Positions 1 to 8,412 of a DNA stretch of 64,000 nucleotides are shown piece by piece. The DNA lies in assembly GCF_001679785.1 (NCBI RefSeq), contig NZ_CP016287.1, positions 310,001 through 374,000 on the forward strand, in the 5' to 3' direction. Under the pieces are notes generated by a model. That model had not been told where the DNA came from, searched no databases, and saw nothing but the letters and a program-made list of their open reading frames with translations. The DNA is from Rhizobium leguminosarum (lineage in GTDB: Bacteria > Pseudomonadota > Alphaproteobacteria > Rhizobiales > Rhizobiaceae). Each line of letters begins with the position of its first letter. The stretch's first letter is position 1. The translations under genes were made by a program, and so were the position numbers.

Positions 1-1
1 C

Positions 2-406
2 GATGCGGGAGCGGTTGCGGTAAAGGGCGAAAGCGCCGGTATTGCCCATGGCCTCGACCGATGGAGAGAGCTGATCCGGCAAGGCGCCGAGGTGGTAAAG
101 GACGCCGACCCACTGGCTGAGCAGCGGATCGGCCGACTGGCCTTTGCGAAACGGCCGCTATCGGTTTCGGGATATCTGGAGAGCGTCGGTTTCCATCTCG
201 TCGGATTGCCGGAGGTCTATGTGCCGGAAACGGCCGGCAGCGAAAGGCAGATCGTCGCCATCATGGATGCGGTTGCCGACGAGATCGCGCAGCGGGGCCT
301 CGAGCCGACGCTGAAGGCTCGCCGCGCAAGCCTCTCCTTCGATTCGACCTACGAACCGGATGAGTTCAAGTTCAATCCATACGGCATCGTCAGGATGCCC
401 AAGTGA
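2..406 (+). CDS. 3' end of an unrecognised gene (partial)
   Basis: The reading frame is open from base 2, so the gene starts before the window; about 134 C-terminal codons are visible, ending at a TGA at 404-406. An in-frame GTG at 92 is not a convincing start, because the coding pattern runs through it. The visible part is soluble, with no membrane segment or signal peptide. It contains a hydrophobic strand-like stretch around LVGLPEVYVPE and ends in a Phe- and Pro-containing tail. I do not recognise the family. The next gene lies on the opposite strand and converges on it after 38 bp. Confidence 0.6.
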   Translation, partial: DAGAVAVKGESAGIAHGLDRWRELIRQGAEVVKDADPLAEQRIGRLAFAKRPLSVSGYLESVGFHLVGLPEVYVPETAGSERQIVAIMDAVADEIAQRGLEPTLKARRASLSFDSTYEPDEFKFNPYGIVRMPK

Positions 407-444
407 GCCCGGGCTGTCGTCCCGCAGGGGCTTCGATCTCCGGC

Positions 445-1041
445 TTATTTGTAAGTGATCGTGTCGCCGACTCTCGGGCGATTGAAGTAATGGCGATCGA
501 AGCTGTAGCCATTCTGCCCGGTGAAGTTTGAAAAGAACGCCGAGACCGGCGTCGTCAATGTGTATTGCACCCTGGTCAGCACGACCTGCACGCCGTCATC
601 CTGGATCTCCGAAGGGACCTCGATTGTGCTCGCCGAGCCGGAGGTAAGGGCGGAGGTGTTGAGCGCTGCAGACCAGTTGACGGTCGCGCTGCCGCTCTTG
701 GCGATATCGTCCACCGCAAGGGTGATCGTGAGCCCCGTCGTGTCATAGGGCTGCAGGATGAAGCTGGCGCCGGAGAGAAGCTTGGTGACGTCGGACTTCG
801 TCCAGGCGCCCTGCTGCGAAATCATGTCGCCGGTGGAAGAGGCGATCTCATCTATCTTCCGGCTGACTGTGAGTGCATGGCCGAGATCGACGGTGCCGAA
901 CAGGAGCATCACCAGGATCGGCAACACCAGCGCGAATTCCACGCCCGAAGCTGCCGACCGGTCGCGCATGAGATGGCGGGCGCGGGAGCGGACAAAGCGG
1001 AAGAAGGACTGGCTCCGTTTCATCATGTCAGAAAGGCTCAT
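445..1041 (-). CDS. TadE-like pilus assembly protein (second copy)
   Basis: A protein of about 198 residues with the TadE-like layout: a short basic N-terminus (RSRARHLMRDRSAASG), then one long hydrophobic segment (VEFALVLPILVMLLFGTVDLG) with the invariant Glu of Tad pseudopilins, then a periplasmic domain rich in Ser and Thr. TadE-like proteins are minor pseudopilins of tight-adherence (Flp) pili in the inner membrane. The start at 1041 overlaps the upstream TadE-like gene by 14 bp; an alternative ATG at 1026 would leave only a 1-bp gap, and neither has a strong Shine-Dalgarno sequence. It is the third gene of a leftward operon. No TadA, TadB, TadC or Flp gene is visible, so it is either an orphan set or part of a cluster elsewhere. 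Confidence 0.8.
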   Translation of the reverse strand: MSLSDMMKRSQSFFRFVRSRARHLMRDRSAASGVEFALVLPILVMLLFGTVDLGHALTVSRKIDEIASSTGDMISQQGAWTKSDVTKLLSGASFILQPYDTTGLTITLAVDDIAKSGSATVNWSAALNTSALTSGSASTIEVPSEIQDDGVQVVLTRVQYTLTTPVSAFFSNFTGQNGYSFDRHYFNRPRVGDTITYK

Positions 1042-1558
1042 TGCGGAACAAAACGGAAGATCCGAGCAGGTAGCGGCCGTCGGAAAGCTTGGCGCTCGAC
1101 AGGCTGAAGAAGTTAACGACGGCTGTCCATGGCAGGAACGTCTGAACCAGGATGTAGTCGCTGCCCTTGCCGATATCATAAGTCTCGGTGACCGTAAGAT
1201 TACCGCTCTCGTCGATGGGGTCGGTGCTGGCGGCCGAGGAGAGGTCGGAAAGCACGATCACCTTGACCAGCAGACCGCCGGAGCAGCTGAACGAGAGAAG
1301 CATGTCGTTGCAGATCTTCGCCTTGAAATCGGCCAGCGTGATGTTGGAGGACGCAACCTCGCCGGTGCGGATCATCCGGGAGATCTTGTGCACGGACGCG
1401 TCCAGCGCCGAGTTGACGAAGAACATCAGCGACACTTCGATAATGCCGAATATCATGATGAAAAGCGGTAGAGCCAGGATCGCAAATTCGATCGCAGCGA
1501 CCCCTTTGCGATCGCCAAGCAGACGGCGCAGCGATGCGAAGCGTTTTTTTCGTCTCAT
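1028..1558 (-). CDS. TadE-like pilus assembly protein (first copy)
   Basis: A 176-residue protein starting MRRKKRF. It has a basic N-terminus, then the TadE signature: Gly-Val-Ala-Ala-Ile-Glu-Phe-Ala leading into a hydrophobic helix (LALPLFIMIFGIIEVSLMFF). The C-terminal part is a predicted periplasmic domain with two Cys residues (CNDMLLSFSC) that could form a disulfide. The ATG at 1558 overlaps the TGA of the upstream TadG-like gene (ATGA), which indicates translational coupling. A longer open frame reaches 1957 but runs antisense-like through the upstream gene and is not credible. Confidence 0.82.
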   Translation of the reverse strand: MRRKKRFASLRRLLGDRKGVAAIEFAILALPLFIMIFGIIEVSLMFFVNSALDASVHKISRMIRTGEVASSNITLADFKAKICNDMLLSFSCSGGLLVKVIVLSDLSSAASTDPIDESGNLTVTETYDIGKGSDYILVQTFLPWTAVVNFFSLSSAKLSDGRYLLGSSVLFRNEPF

Positions 1559-2916
1559 TGGGTCAGCCGGACGGATGCGAGATATTGGGTGAAAAGCGCC
1601 GACAGGCCTGCGGTAATCTCGGTCGACGACGACGCGGACAGGAACAGGCTCTTGGAAGATGCGCAGTCGGAAAGCGCATAGGGGATGTAGTCGCGTCTCG
1701 TGATGCTGGTCGACACGCCGCTTTGCATGGTGCCGCCGTAGGTGCTCTTCCAGCTGGCGCTTGCCATGGTCGAGCCGACGGTTGCGTTGTAACCCCAGTC
1801 CGAGGTGATCGGCAGGTATTCGGTGTAAAGAACCGCCATGGTGGCGGACTGGTTTTTGACGTAGGCGCACCAGTCCGGATTGAGAGGCGCCACCTTGTTC
1901 CAGTATGCTCCGTACGTGGCCTTTCCGTTTTTCCATGTCACCTTGTCGGTCACCCATTCGCGCTGCGACTGGACGCCGTCCGTCAGCAGGAGAACCAGCT
2001 TGAGCGGCGAGCCCGAGGATGTTCCGTCCCCTCCGGTGCCGACTTTCTGTTTGAGCGTCGCAAGCGACACGTCAAAATAGGTGGCTGCCTTCGAGGTCGC
2101 GCTGGTGAGGCCGTAACTTGCGTCCGCAAGGCGATTGCGCGCCGTGTCCGTGCTGAGCGTCGGGGTCAGAACTTCCGTGAGGGTATCGCCGAGGCTATAT
2201 AATCCGACCTTGATGCGTTGATGATTGCTGTCGGACGTGTCGATCATGTCAAGCACGTCTCTGACGGCGTCACCGGCAACATCGGCGCGCAGCTTTATGT
2301 TCTTGGCCGTGCTGTATTCGTAATTGTTGGCGTATTTCGTCTTGCCGATAGTGTGCGCGTCGCCCGTGTGGCAGGCGAACTGGCATCCGATGCCGGAATA
2401 CATGGCCGACTGGCCGGCCGTTGTTGCCGCCAGAAGCATCGACGGGGATGTGTCGATGACGATATAGACGTTAAGATAGGAGGTGGCCGGCCCCTTGACT
2501 GCGCTTGCCACGCTGACGTCAACGGTGTCGATGTTGGCGATCTTCATCAGCGTCGTCGGAACCGTGCCGCTGGCCGTCGCCGTGATCTTATGGTTCGATG
2601 TATCGATGTCGATGTCGCCAAGCGTATAGCTGTTTTCCACCTGCGCGTGGAACCAGTCTGCAACCTTTTCCTTGAGGGCGTCGGTGTCGTCGGTATCGAT
2701 CTCTTTGACTGCGGCGATCAGGGCCGTGTCCAGGTCGCTCTGCATCCTCTGGCGGACATTGTAAGTACGGATGTAATCAAAGCTCGCGCCGACAGCGACG
2801 ATCATCGGCACCAGGGTGAGGGCAACGACGATCGCGACATTGCCGCCCCTGTCCCTTCCGAGACCGCGAAGGGTTTTGAAGACCCCAGCAAGTGAATATG
2901 AAAGACCCGAGCGCAA
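1555..2916 (-). CDS. TadG-like pilus protein with von Willebrand factor A domain
   Basis: A 453-residue protein. Residues about 20-50 form the TadG N-terminal segment: a basic stretch, then the hydrophobic helix NVAIVVALTLVPMIVAVGAS, which anchors the protein in the inner membrane and probably crosses the periplasm. A vWA fold follows, with a MIDAS-like motif D-T-S-P-S in 'YIVIDTSPSM' and the second acidic site in 'LLLTDGVQS'. Four Cys residues in the vWA insert (CQFACH, WCAYV, SDCASS) suggest disulfides. In alphaproteobacteria such proteins often sit beside TadE-like genes, as here, as presumed minor components or assembly factors of Flp pili. It is the first gene of the three-gene leftward operon; the promoter should lie in 2917-3050. 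Confidence 0.82.
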   Translation of the reverse strand: MRSGLSYSLAGVFKTLRGLGRDRGGNVAIVVALTLVPMIVAVGASFDYIRTYNVRQRMQSDLDTALIAAVKEIDTDDTDALKEKVADWFHAQVENSYTLGDIDIDTSNHKITATASGTVPTTLMKIANIDTVDVSVASAVKGPATSYLNVYIVIDTSPSMLLAATTAGQSAMYSGIGCQFACHTGDAHTIGKTKYANNYEYSTAKNIKLRADVAGDAVRDVLDMIDTSDSNHQRIKVGLYSLGDTLTEVLTPTLSTDTARNRLADASYGLTSATSKAATYFDVSLATLKQKVGTGGDGTSSGSPLKLVLLLTDGVQSQREWVTDKVTWKNGKATYGAYWNKVAPLNPDWCAYVKNQSATMAVLYTEYLPITSDWGYNATVGSTMASASWKSTYGGTMQSGVSTSITRRDYIPYALSDCASSKSLFLSASSSTEITAGLSALFTQYLASVRLTQ

Positions 2917-3344
2917 AAGAGATCACCGTCACATAAGTCATACTAATGTGCGAGATGTATCCAAGGTGCTTGAGTCTTTGTTAATTCCTGCATTTTTCGA
3001 GGGAAGCTGGGCTGCCGACGCACTGATTCCTGCGCAAATCGTACATGTCTGCGAATTATGGATATTTGCCGAACGATATATCATCGTCTTTCACGCTGAT
3101 GGGATCCGCATAAGTGGATTGTCTGCGCCCATCGGTGTTCAGCGGACGGGCTGGCCAAACGCGGCGATCAGCGCATCGGGGCAATTGGTGGAATTGATCG
3201 TTCCGATCGCCAAGGATCGGTCGTTCTCTTGTCCAAGCCCGGCGTAGAACCGTTTGAATTGCAGCCCTGGGCACTATATCCGTATTCTCGTCAAAATCAG
3301 TTTTGGATAAATCATGCTGCCTGAAAACGACCACCAAGACTGCG
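2917..3344. other. gene-free stretch between the tad-like operon and the PAS remnant
   Basis: About 430 bp with no convincing gene. The end next to 2916 should hold the promoter of the tad-like operon. The rest shows only short frames with no recognisable motif. Given the pseudogenes that follow, it may be decayed coding sequence. Confidence 0.4.
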
Positions 3345-3530
3345 GTGGACGACCGTTACCGTGCTCTTGTCGACGGAATAACCGACTACGCGATCTGGAA
3401 TGCCGGCACGCGCGTCCGAAAGGATGGCACGCGCTTCTGGGCTCACGTGGTCATCGATGCCATCAGGGACCGGAACGGAGATCGCCTCGGCTTTTATCTC
3501 GATAACCCGACGTGCGTGCGAGCGTTATGA
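3345..3530 (+). pseudogene. remnant of a PAS-domain sensor kinase
   Basis: The frame encodes 'RYRALVDGITDYAI' directly followed by 'WNAGTRVRKDGTRFWA' and 'VVIDAIRDRNGDRLGFY'. These are the first and last thirds of a PAS domain of the type found at the N-terminus of many rhizobial hybrid sensor kinases. The middle, from the end of the first strand to the RKDG turn, is missing, and no kinase core follows: the frame runs into an unrelated tail and stops at 3530. No start codon or ribosome site is convincing. It is best read as a decayed kinase gene with an in-frame internal deletion and a lost 3' part. Confidence 0.6.
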
Positions 3531-3603
3531 GGATGCAGGCTCCTTGCCTCGCTTACCTATCGCAGCGACTAGCTCTACGGGCCGTCAACGGCTCTATGTG
3601 TCC

Positions 3604-3774
3604 TCAGATCCTGTACATAAGACCGTAGACAAGGATGGTGACGTAAAGCAGGAAAGCGATGGCGGCAACTGTCACGATCAAGGTAACGACTATCTGCCCC
3701 CTCTCAGGCTGTTTTGCTGCTGTTTCAGCTGTGGGTCGGTTTGCCTGAATGGGATGGTTTTCGTGGTTTTCCAT
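3604..3774 (-). CDS. tiny single-pass membrane protein (56 aa)
   Basis: A 56-residue frame starting MENHENHP. It has a polar, Gln- and Glu-containing N-terminal half and one strongly hydrophobic helix (IVVTLIVTVAAIAFLLYVTILVY) close to the C-terminus. Its ATG overlaps the stop codon of the preceding small gene (ATGA at 3774), so the two look translationally coupled. I do not recognise a family. Confidence 0.5.
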   Translation of the reverse strand: MENHENHPIQANRPTAETAAKQPERGQIVVTLIVTVAAIAFLLYVTILVYGLMYRI

Positions 3775-3926
3775 CAGGGGTTTGTCTCCGTGGAAATCTG
3801 TGCAGGCGCATCACTTTTGCCGCCTGCGTTCCATGAGAGAGTTGCGCCAAGCACGATCAACAGCCCGACCAATATGATGGCTCCGACGTAGATGGCTAAA
3901 GCTCGGCGGTCCGATTCCAGGTTCAT
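3774..3926 (-). CDS. tiny single-pass membrane protein (50 aa)
   Basis: A 50-residue frame starting MNLESDRRA, with a good Shine-Dalgarno sequence (GGGAGAGG) just upstream. One hydrophobic helix (IYVGAIILVGLLIVLGATLSW) spans residues about 13-33; the tail is polar. Much longer open frames on this strand, up to 4262, contain a Crp/Fnr remnant in front of this gene and are not one protein. Its stop overlaps the start of the 56-residue gene. The pair is candidate small membrane partners of unknown role. Confidence 0.5.
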   Translation of the reverse strand: MNLESDRRALAIYVGAIILVGLLIVLGATLSWNAGGKSDAPAQISTETNP

Positions 3927-4039
3927 CTGCCTCTCCCTTGGTCCTCGAACCATACCACCCGTACAATGTTCCCGATAACCGGTTCGTAGTGCTTTTTCTT
4001 TCCATGCAGATTCTAGGCCCGCATGAACCGCCATCCCAT

Positions 4040-4297
4040 TTAGCCGCCATCGCGTCATTTTTGAGAGGTCCGATGAGCCGCTCATACTTCTCCTCCGCCA
4101 TTCCACAGGTGTCGGAGGCGAATCCTCCAGACTCGCGCGAGCACTCACGATCACCAGATCGCAGATGGAGCGGATGAAATGGTTCCCATCCAGTAGCTGC
4201 AGAGCCGTGGTGACGCTTGGCCCCAGCATCGCCGGCATCAAGGCGATGGGCTCGTGCGTCACGGCGAGCTCCTCATCATCCTGGTGTCAATGGCCTC
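4040..4297 (-). pseudogene. remnant of a Crp/Fnr regulator, C-terminal helix-turn-helix
   Basis: Reading leftward, the frame gives 'DDEELAVTHEPIALM', 'GPSVTTALQLLDGN', 'FIRS' and 'ARASLEDS', which matches position by position the DNA-binding end of rhizobial Crp/Fnr proteins. The intact copy at 5629-6348 has 'MPITHQFISFML', 'RPSVTTALHMLEGEGLIRS' at the same places. The end of the family ('MAEEKYERLIGPL') continues in another frame, so there is a one-base frameshift near 4105, and an in-frame stop precedes the preserved part. The N-terminal cyclic-nucleotide-type domain is gone. Confidence 0.65.
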
Positions 4298-4373
4298 TAA
4301 CTATATGCTCGATATGGGTACACGACGAAGTTCGGGCCAACTCCTTCATCAAGCGTACGTTCCCGCGCGACGA

Positions 4374-4745
4374 TCAATGACGGTAGGCCGTTCCCGATCC
4401 GAACAATGCGGCAATCATCGCGTCGATATGTGAAGCACGACTGCTGAGGATAAACCCGCCGGCAGGCGCGCGGGTGTGACGCTCATGGGCAAAGACGAAG
4501 GGTATTCCTCGCGCTTCCAGACAGTTGCTCATCGACAGCATGGCCTCGTCAGAAACCGTAACGTCGACAATCGCAGCATCACACACCAAGCGTCCGCTCA
4601 AGCTCTGCAGCGCACTCGAAACGGCGAGCGGACCGATGACGACTGCCTGGCGCGCGACCAATGCTTGTCTGACGTCGTCCGGGAGAAAGCTGGCGTCACC
4701 GATGATGGCAATTGTTTTGCCCGCGGCCGGACTGAGCGATTTCAT
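4374..4745 (-). CDS. receiver-like (CheY-fold) protein without output domain
   Basis: A 123-residue protein starting MKSLSPAAGK. It has the alternating strand-helix pattern of a response-regulator receiver domain: 'TIAIIGD', then 'CDAAIVDVTVSD' where the phosphoacceptor Asp would lie, then 'GIPFVFAH' as the Thr/Lys-side strands. The acidic pocket at the first strand is weak (IIGDAS instead of paired acidic residues), so phosphorylation is uncertain. Stand-alone receivers of this type are common in Rhizobiales beside Crp/Fnr and sensor-kinase genes, which fits the surrounding remnants. A TTG five codons upstream is an alternative start. Confidence 0.6.
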   Translation of the reverse strand: MKSLSPAAGKTIAIIGDASFLPDDVRQALVARQAVVIGPLAVSSALQSLSGRLVCDAAIVDVTVSDEAMLSMSNCLEARGIPFVFAHERHTRAPAGGFILSSRASHIDAMIAALFGSGTAYRH

Positions 4746-5628
4746 GGGGGACGCCTGCAAATCCTTTTCAATGGCACTTCAGATCGGACGGTCCGGGCGC
4801 CGCGCCGCGCCTACCATAGTCGAGGCTGCCTCGCGAGCTTTTATCGACTGTCGAACCTGGATCGCGTCACCTTGGTTCCCTTAGCCATGGCCAAGATTGC
4901 CTGGCGGCTGGATCGGTACGCTTGCGAACACGCGGTTGAAATCGAAAATCGAAATTATTGAATCAGCCGGTAAAGTAATGGAGGGTCGCCCGTCCCTTGC
5001 ACGAGATGTGGCGTTATCACCGCGCCAATCGTTCGGTCCTTATCTTCCAATCCTTGTACGGCAGCAGCCAATGGCCGGGAGACCGCTTTTCGGTCGCACG
5101 CTCCGTAAGAGCAATTTTTTGCGAAGACCTCATCTGCAGGACTGTTTGGCTATACACATCTTCTTGGCGGCTCCAGCGGGGGCAGGCCGAGTACCTGCGT
5201 GGCTGAAGGCGAGCCACCGCGCCCCGAGATCATTCGCAAGATCGGTACCATCAAAAGTCGGGTTTCGAGAGCCGCCGTTATTTGGCTGGCCTCCTCGATG
5301 AAAACGATCCTCTGCAGGCAGTTTCCACGAGTTAGTAGGGCGGCCAATTAGTCCGGACATGGAGAACAAGACCAAGGATCACATTACCGCTCGTGACGAA
5401 GACCGCTTTCTCTTTTGGGTAGCGCTGCTGTCTCGACCCGCGATGTTGAACAATCATTGCTTGCAGGTGCTGGTAAGCGTTTTTGCTCGCATCAGAAACT
5501 AGCTGGATAACTTCGGTCATTCCCTCGCGCTTTGAATTGCGTCAGGATGGGCCATGGCCGATAGGGGCTATGTGACATGCCGAAATTCAAGCGGCTAGCG
5601 AGCCGCGCGTCATAATAGGGGTCGCAAG
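4746..5628. other. long stretch without a convincing gene
   Basis: About 880 bp. Several short frames exist but none has both a ribosome site and a recognisable motif. The best of them is leftward, 5332-5520 (62 codons), with a GAGGGA directly against its ATG; it would encode a small soluble protein and I do not call it. The right end should contain the promoter of the Crp/Fnr gene at 5629. Confidence 0.4.
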
Positions 5629-6348
5629 ATGGAAGGTCAGCCGGGATGCGACAACGGATTGATTAAATTGCTTCCAGAAGAAGAGCGCCGGTCTTTCACC
5701 GAGCGCCTGGAAAGGGTTTACTTACCTCAAGGTCATCAGATCGCGCAGGCGGGAAAGCCGCTGGAGTCAGTCTATTTTCTGTCGTCGGGCATCGGTTCTG
5801 TTTTGGCTGTCTCGGATAGCGGCCTGAAAGCCGAGGCCGGCATGTTTGGGCGAGAAGGATTTGCGCCCACCGCGTCATCGGTGGGGGCAAATACCAACCC
5901 TTACGATATCGTGATCCAGGTTGAAGGATTTGCACATCGCCTTCCTGTCGTACTTTTTCAAGAAATCGTTGCCGAAAACAGAGCCTTCGCAGACTTGCTG
6001 TCCCGCTACCTCTATGTCTTTGCAGCGCAGGTGGCCTATACCGCCCTTGCAAATGCAGCATTCAAAATTGATCAACGTTTGGCGAGATGGCTCTTGATGT
6101 GCCACGATCGTCTTGTAACGGACAGTATGCCGATCACCCACCAGTTTATCTCCTTCATGCTGGCAGTCAGACGGCCAAGCGTGACCACCGCCTTGCATAT
6201 GTTGGAGGGAGAGGGGTTAATTCGGTCGGACCGGGGACGCGTTGTCCTCAGAGACAGACCGGGACTGGAGGAATATTCCGCCGGGTCTTATGGGCAGCCG
6301 GAACACGAGTACCAGGTGCTGCTGCAAGCGCGCCACGCGCAGCCCTAA
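5629..6348 (+). CDS. Crp/Fnr-family transcriptional regulator
   Basis: A 239-residue protein, normal length for the family. Residues about 15-130 form the cyclic-nucleotide-binding-like beta barrel ('LPQGHQIAQAGKPLESVYFLSSGIGSV'); there is no N-terminal Cys cluster, so it is not an Fe-S Fnr. Residues about 150-225 form the winged helix-turn-helix, with recognition region 'MLAVRRPSVTTALHMLEGEGLIRS'. This subgroup in rhizobia often sits beside stress and signalling genes; its ligand is unknown. The gene stands alone, and a decayed relative lies about 1.3 kb upstream. Confidence 0.85.
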   Translation: MEGQPGCDNGLIKLLPEEERRSFTERLERVYLPQGHQIAQAGKPLESVYFLSSGIGSVLAVSDSGLKAEAGMFGREGFAPTASSVGANTNPYDIVIQVEGFAHRLPVVLFQEIVAENRAFADLLSRYLYVFAAQVAYTALANAAFKIDQRLARWLLMCHDRLVTDSMPITHQFISFMLAVRRPSVTTALHMLEGEGLIRSDRGRVVLRDRPGLEEYSAGSYGQPEHEYQVLLQARHAQP

Positions 6349-6796
6349 AGAACGATGCATCCCATGCTGCCAATACGGCCCATCACGACGCAAGCGTGGC
6401 AGCTTCAACGTCTGACACAGAAGTCTGGATTGTCATCCCCGATCAACGGTGCCAATCAACGGCAGGATCACGTCGTCCCATGACGCCTTCTATGCAAGTA
6501 CCTGCAGAAAAGTAGAGAGCATGATCCATCGCCTACAACTGTTCAGCCAGCATCGATCGACCGCCACGACGGGTCGGCACCGGCTGGATGACCTCGGCCA
6601 CATCGAAAGGGCTCCACATCATCGCCGTTGCGCTGCCGCCGGGCGGGCGCCGAGTGTGGCTACATCCGGCGTCAGTTATGACGCAGATCCGATGTTTCCC
6701 TGGCCGATAATATCGACGGTCTTTAAACCGACCGACGAATATTAAGCGATAGTCGCATCATCAGGCGCGCGCCGCTTATGCGGCGCGCGCGGTCTT
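6349..6796. other. gene-free stretch between crp-like and DUF892 genes
   Basis: About 450 bp between convergent genes. No frame with convincing coding character was seen. A strong hairpin at 6765-6790 lies at its right end. Confidence 0.4.
6765..6790 (-). terminator. strong GC hairpin after the DUF892 gene
   Basis: A perfect 11-bp inverted repeat (GCGCGCGCCGC) with a 4-nt TTAT loop lies seven bases beyond the stop of the leftward DUF892 gene. It is placed as a terminator for that operon, but no clear run of T follows on either strand, so it could be a factor-dependent terminator or an mRNA-stabilising hairpin. Confidence 0.5.
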
Positions 6797-7291
6797 TCAG
6801 GCGGCAGCCGCATTGACCGCGGTTTCGGCGATCTCCGATAGGAGCTCGTCGGTCGACTCTTCTTCGTCGAGTGTCTGGCCGAGAAGCTCGGCAACCTCGT
6901 CGTGGCCGAGCGTCTTTGCCCAGGAACGCATAGTGCCATAGCGGCTGATTTCGTAATGTTCAACAGCTTGGGCGCCGGCTAGAAGGCCGGGATCAAGTGC
7001 GGCGGTTCCCTTAAACTCTTCCATCACCTCCTTACCTTCCTCGATTATTCCGAGGATGGCGCTACAAGTTTTCTGCTTTGCCGGCTTGCCAATCAGTTCG
7101 AAGATCTGCTCCAAACGTTTGACCTGGCCCTCGGTTTGCTCCCTATGTTTCTGGAAAGCCTGCTTGAGGTCAGGAGACCGGGCCGCCTCTGCCATTTTCG
7201 GCAAGGCGGTCAGGATCTGGTTTTCCGCAAAGTAGATGTCCTTGAGGGTTTCGTAGAGAAGATCGCTCAGATTTTTCGGTTCGATAGACAT
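6797..7291 (-). CDS. ferritin-like DUF892 (YciE-type) stress protein
   Basis: A 164-residue protein starting MSIEPKNLSDLLYETLKDIYFAENQ, preceded by GGAAAG. It is the all-helical DUF892 fold, a ferritin-like four-helix bundle. The conserved acidic and His residues of the di-metal site can be seen in 'DIYFAENQ', 'HREQTEGQVKRLE', 'AVEHYEISRYG' and 'EEESTDELL'. Members such as YciE are induced by osmotic and general stress, and their substrate is unknown. It follows the membrane-protein gene by 22 bp and is probably in the same operon. Confidence 0.85.
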   Translation of the reverse strand: MSIEPKNLSDLLYETLKDIYFAENQILTALPKMAEAARSPDLKQAFQKHREQTEGQVKRLEQIFELIGKPAKQKTCSAILGIIEEGKEVMEEFKGTAALDPGLLAGAQAVEHYEISRYGTMRSWAKTLGHDEVAELLGQTLDEEESTDELLSEIAETAVNAAAA

Positions 7292-7313
7292 GATCTTTCC
7301 TTTTCTGGTGTGA

Positions 7314-8228
7314 TCAAAGCCGATTGGTGGAAGTGTGTTCTTCGACAAATAAAGCGGGCTTCGTGCCGGCCGTGCCGCCGACCCAGGCTGCGATTGCGCC
7401 GAGCACGAGCGCGAGGAAACCCAGAAGCGCACCCCGTGACACGACTTTCGTCGCCGTCTGGGCCGCGGCCAACGCTTGCTGTTTCGCCTGTTCGACCGAA
7501 GCTTTGTAGCTGGCCTCGTATTCATCCACCTTCGCCCGTGCCTGATCGACTGGGATGTTCTGGGCCTTGGCCAGGGCGTCGGCGGCACGTGTTTTGGCGT
7601 CGTCTATCTTCGACTGATCGCCGGTGGCAACCGCTGTCATGGCCGAGACCGCTGCAGTCTGCAGAGCCGCGGGATCGCTGCCTCCGCTGGCATTTCTGAT
7701 CTGCTGTTCGATGGTGCCCATCGGGTCGGTTGCTGTGGCCAACGCCGGAGCGGCCGCGGTCGCAGCCGTTGCGACCGTCTGGCCGACTCCGCCGACGATA
7801 CTCGACAGGCCGCTGAACGCACCGCCGACGAGCGATCCTACCGACGTTGTCAGAAGAAAGAGAACGACAAGCGTGGTCACGGCCCAGGATGTGACCCCGT
7901 GATAACCGCCCGTGGATTTGCTCGGTCTGCCGGAAAGCCTCGCGGCAACATAGGCACCGATGAAGGATGCGATGATGCCGGCGACGACAAACCAGAGACC
8001 GCCGACAATCGAGAACGTGCTGGCCGCTGGATTGTCCGAGGTCGCCGGATCGAGGACAGCCGCACCAATGCCAACGCCAAGCAGATTTAGGAGGAGCTGT
8101 GTGGCAAGGGCGAGAACGACACCGGCAAACACGGCTCCCCATGCAATCTTGTTTAATGATGTCGTTAGGGAAGGATCGACAGTATGTGCGACGTCGCCGG
8201 GTATTCGGTTGGTGGCGAGTTTTGACAT
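7314..8228 (-). CDS. membrane protein with glycine-rich helices, rhizobial 'PhnA-like' type
   Basis: A 304-residue protein starting MSKLATNR after a good AAAGGAG site. It has about four or five membrane segments: near residues 28-55, 70-95, 112-135, and one at the C-terminus (LLGFLALVLGAIAAWVGG). A central soluble stretch, about 170-265, is Ala-rich and helical ('DDAKTRAADALAKAQNIPVDQARAKVDEYEASYKASVEQAKQQ' in separate helices), probably a coiled coil. Rhizobial genomes carry relatives, loosely called PhnA-like, among stress-response genes. The neighbour DUF892 gene supports a stress role. No exact EcfG-type promoter was found in 8229-8412. Confidence 0.65.
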   Translation of the reverse strand: MSKLATNRIPGDVAHTVDPSLTTSLNKIAWGAVFAGVVLALATQLLLNLLGVGIGAAVLDPATSDNPAASTFSIVGGLWFVVAGIIASFIGAYVAARLSGRPSKSTGGYHGVTSWAVTTLVVLFLLTTSVGSLVGGAFSGLSSIVGGVGQTVATAATAAAPALATATDPMGTIEQQIRNASGGSDPAALQTAAVSAMTAVATGDQSKIDDAKTRAADALAKAQNIPVDQARAKVDEYEASYKASVEQAKQQALAAAQTATKVVSRGALLGFLALVLGAIAAWVGGTAGTKPALFVEEHTSTNRL

Positions 8229-8412
8229 GGATTGAACTCCTTTGAGTTCTCGAGTGCGTGGTGACGTCGTACTCACGGGTCGAGGAATTGTTCCCGCAGA
8301 GCGAATTATCTTATGAGCGCAGGCCTTCGATCACGACCGCTGTATCCTGCCTAGCGGTCGGCGCATGACGAGACCCTGGTCTGCGCGTAAGGCTAAATCT
8401 GCCGTCCCATTG

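Noticed and set aside
1028..1957. A 309-residue protein covering a TadE-like domain with a long N-terminal extension
   Set aside because: The extension runs through the upstream TadG-like gene in another frame; the ATGA overlap at 1555-1558 gives a normal TadE-like start.
4746..5628. Small genes such as the 62-codon frame at 5332-5520
   Set aside because: No motif, and the only ribosome-site-like sequence touches the start codon; coding status cannot be supported.
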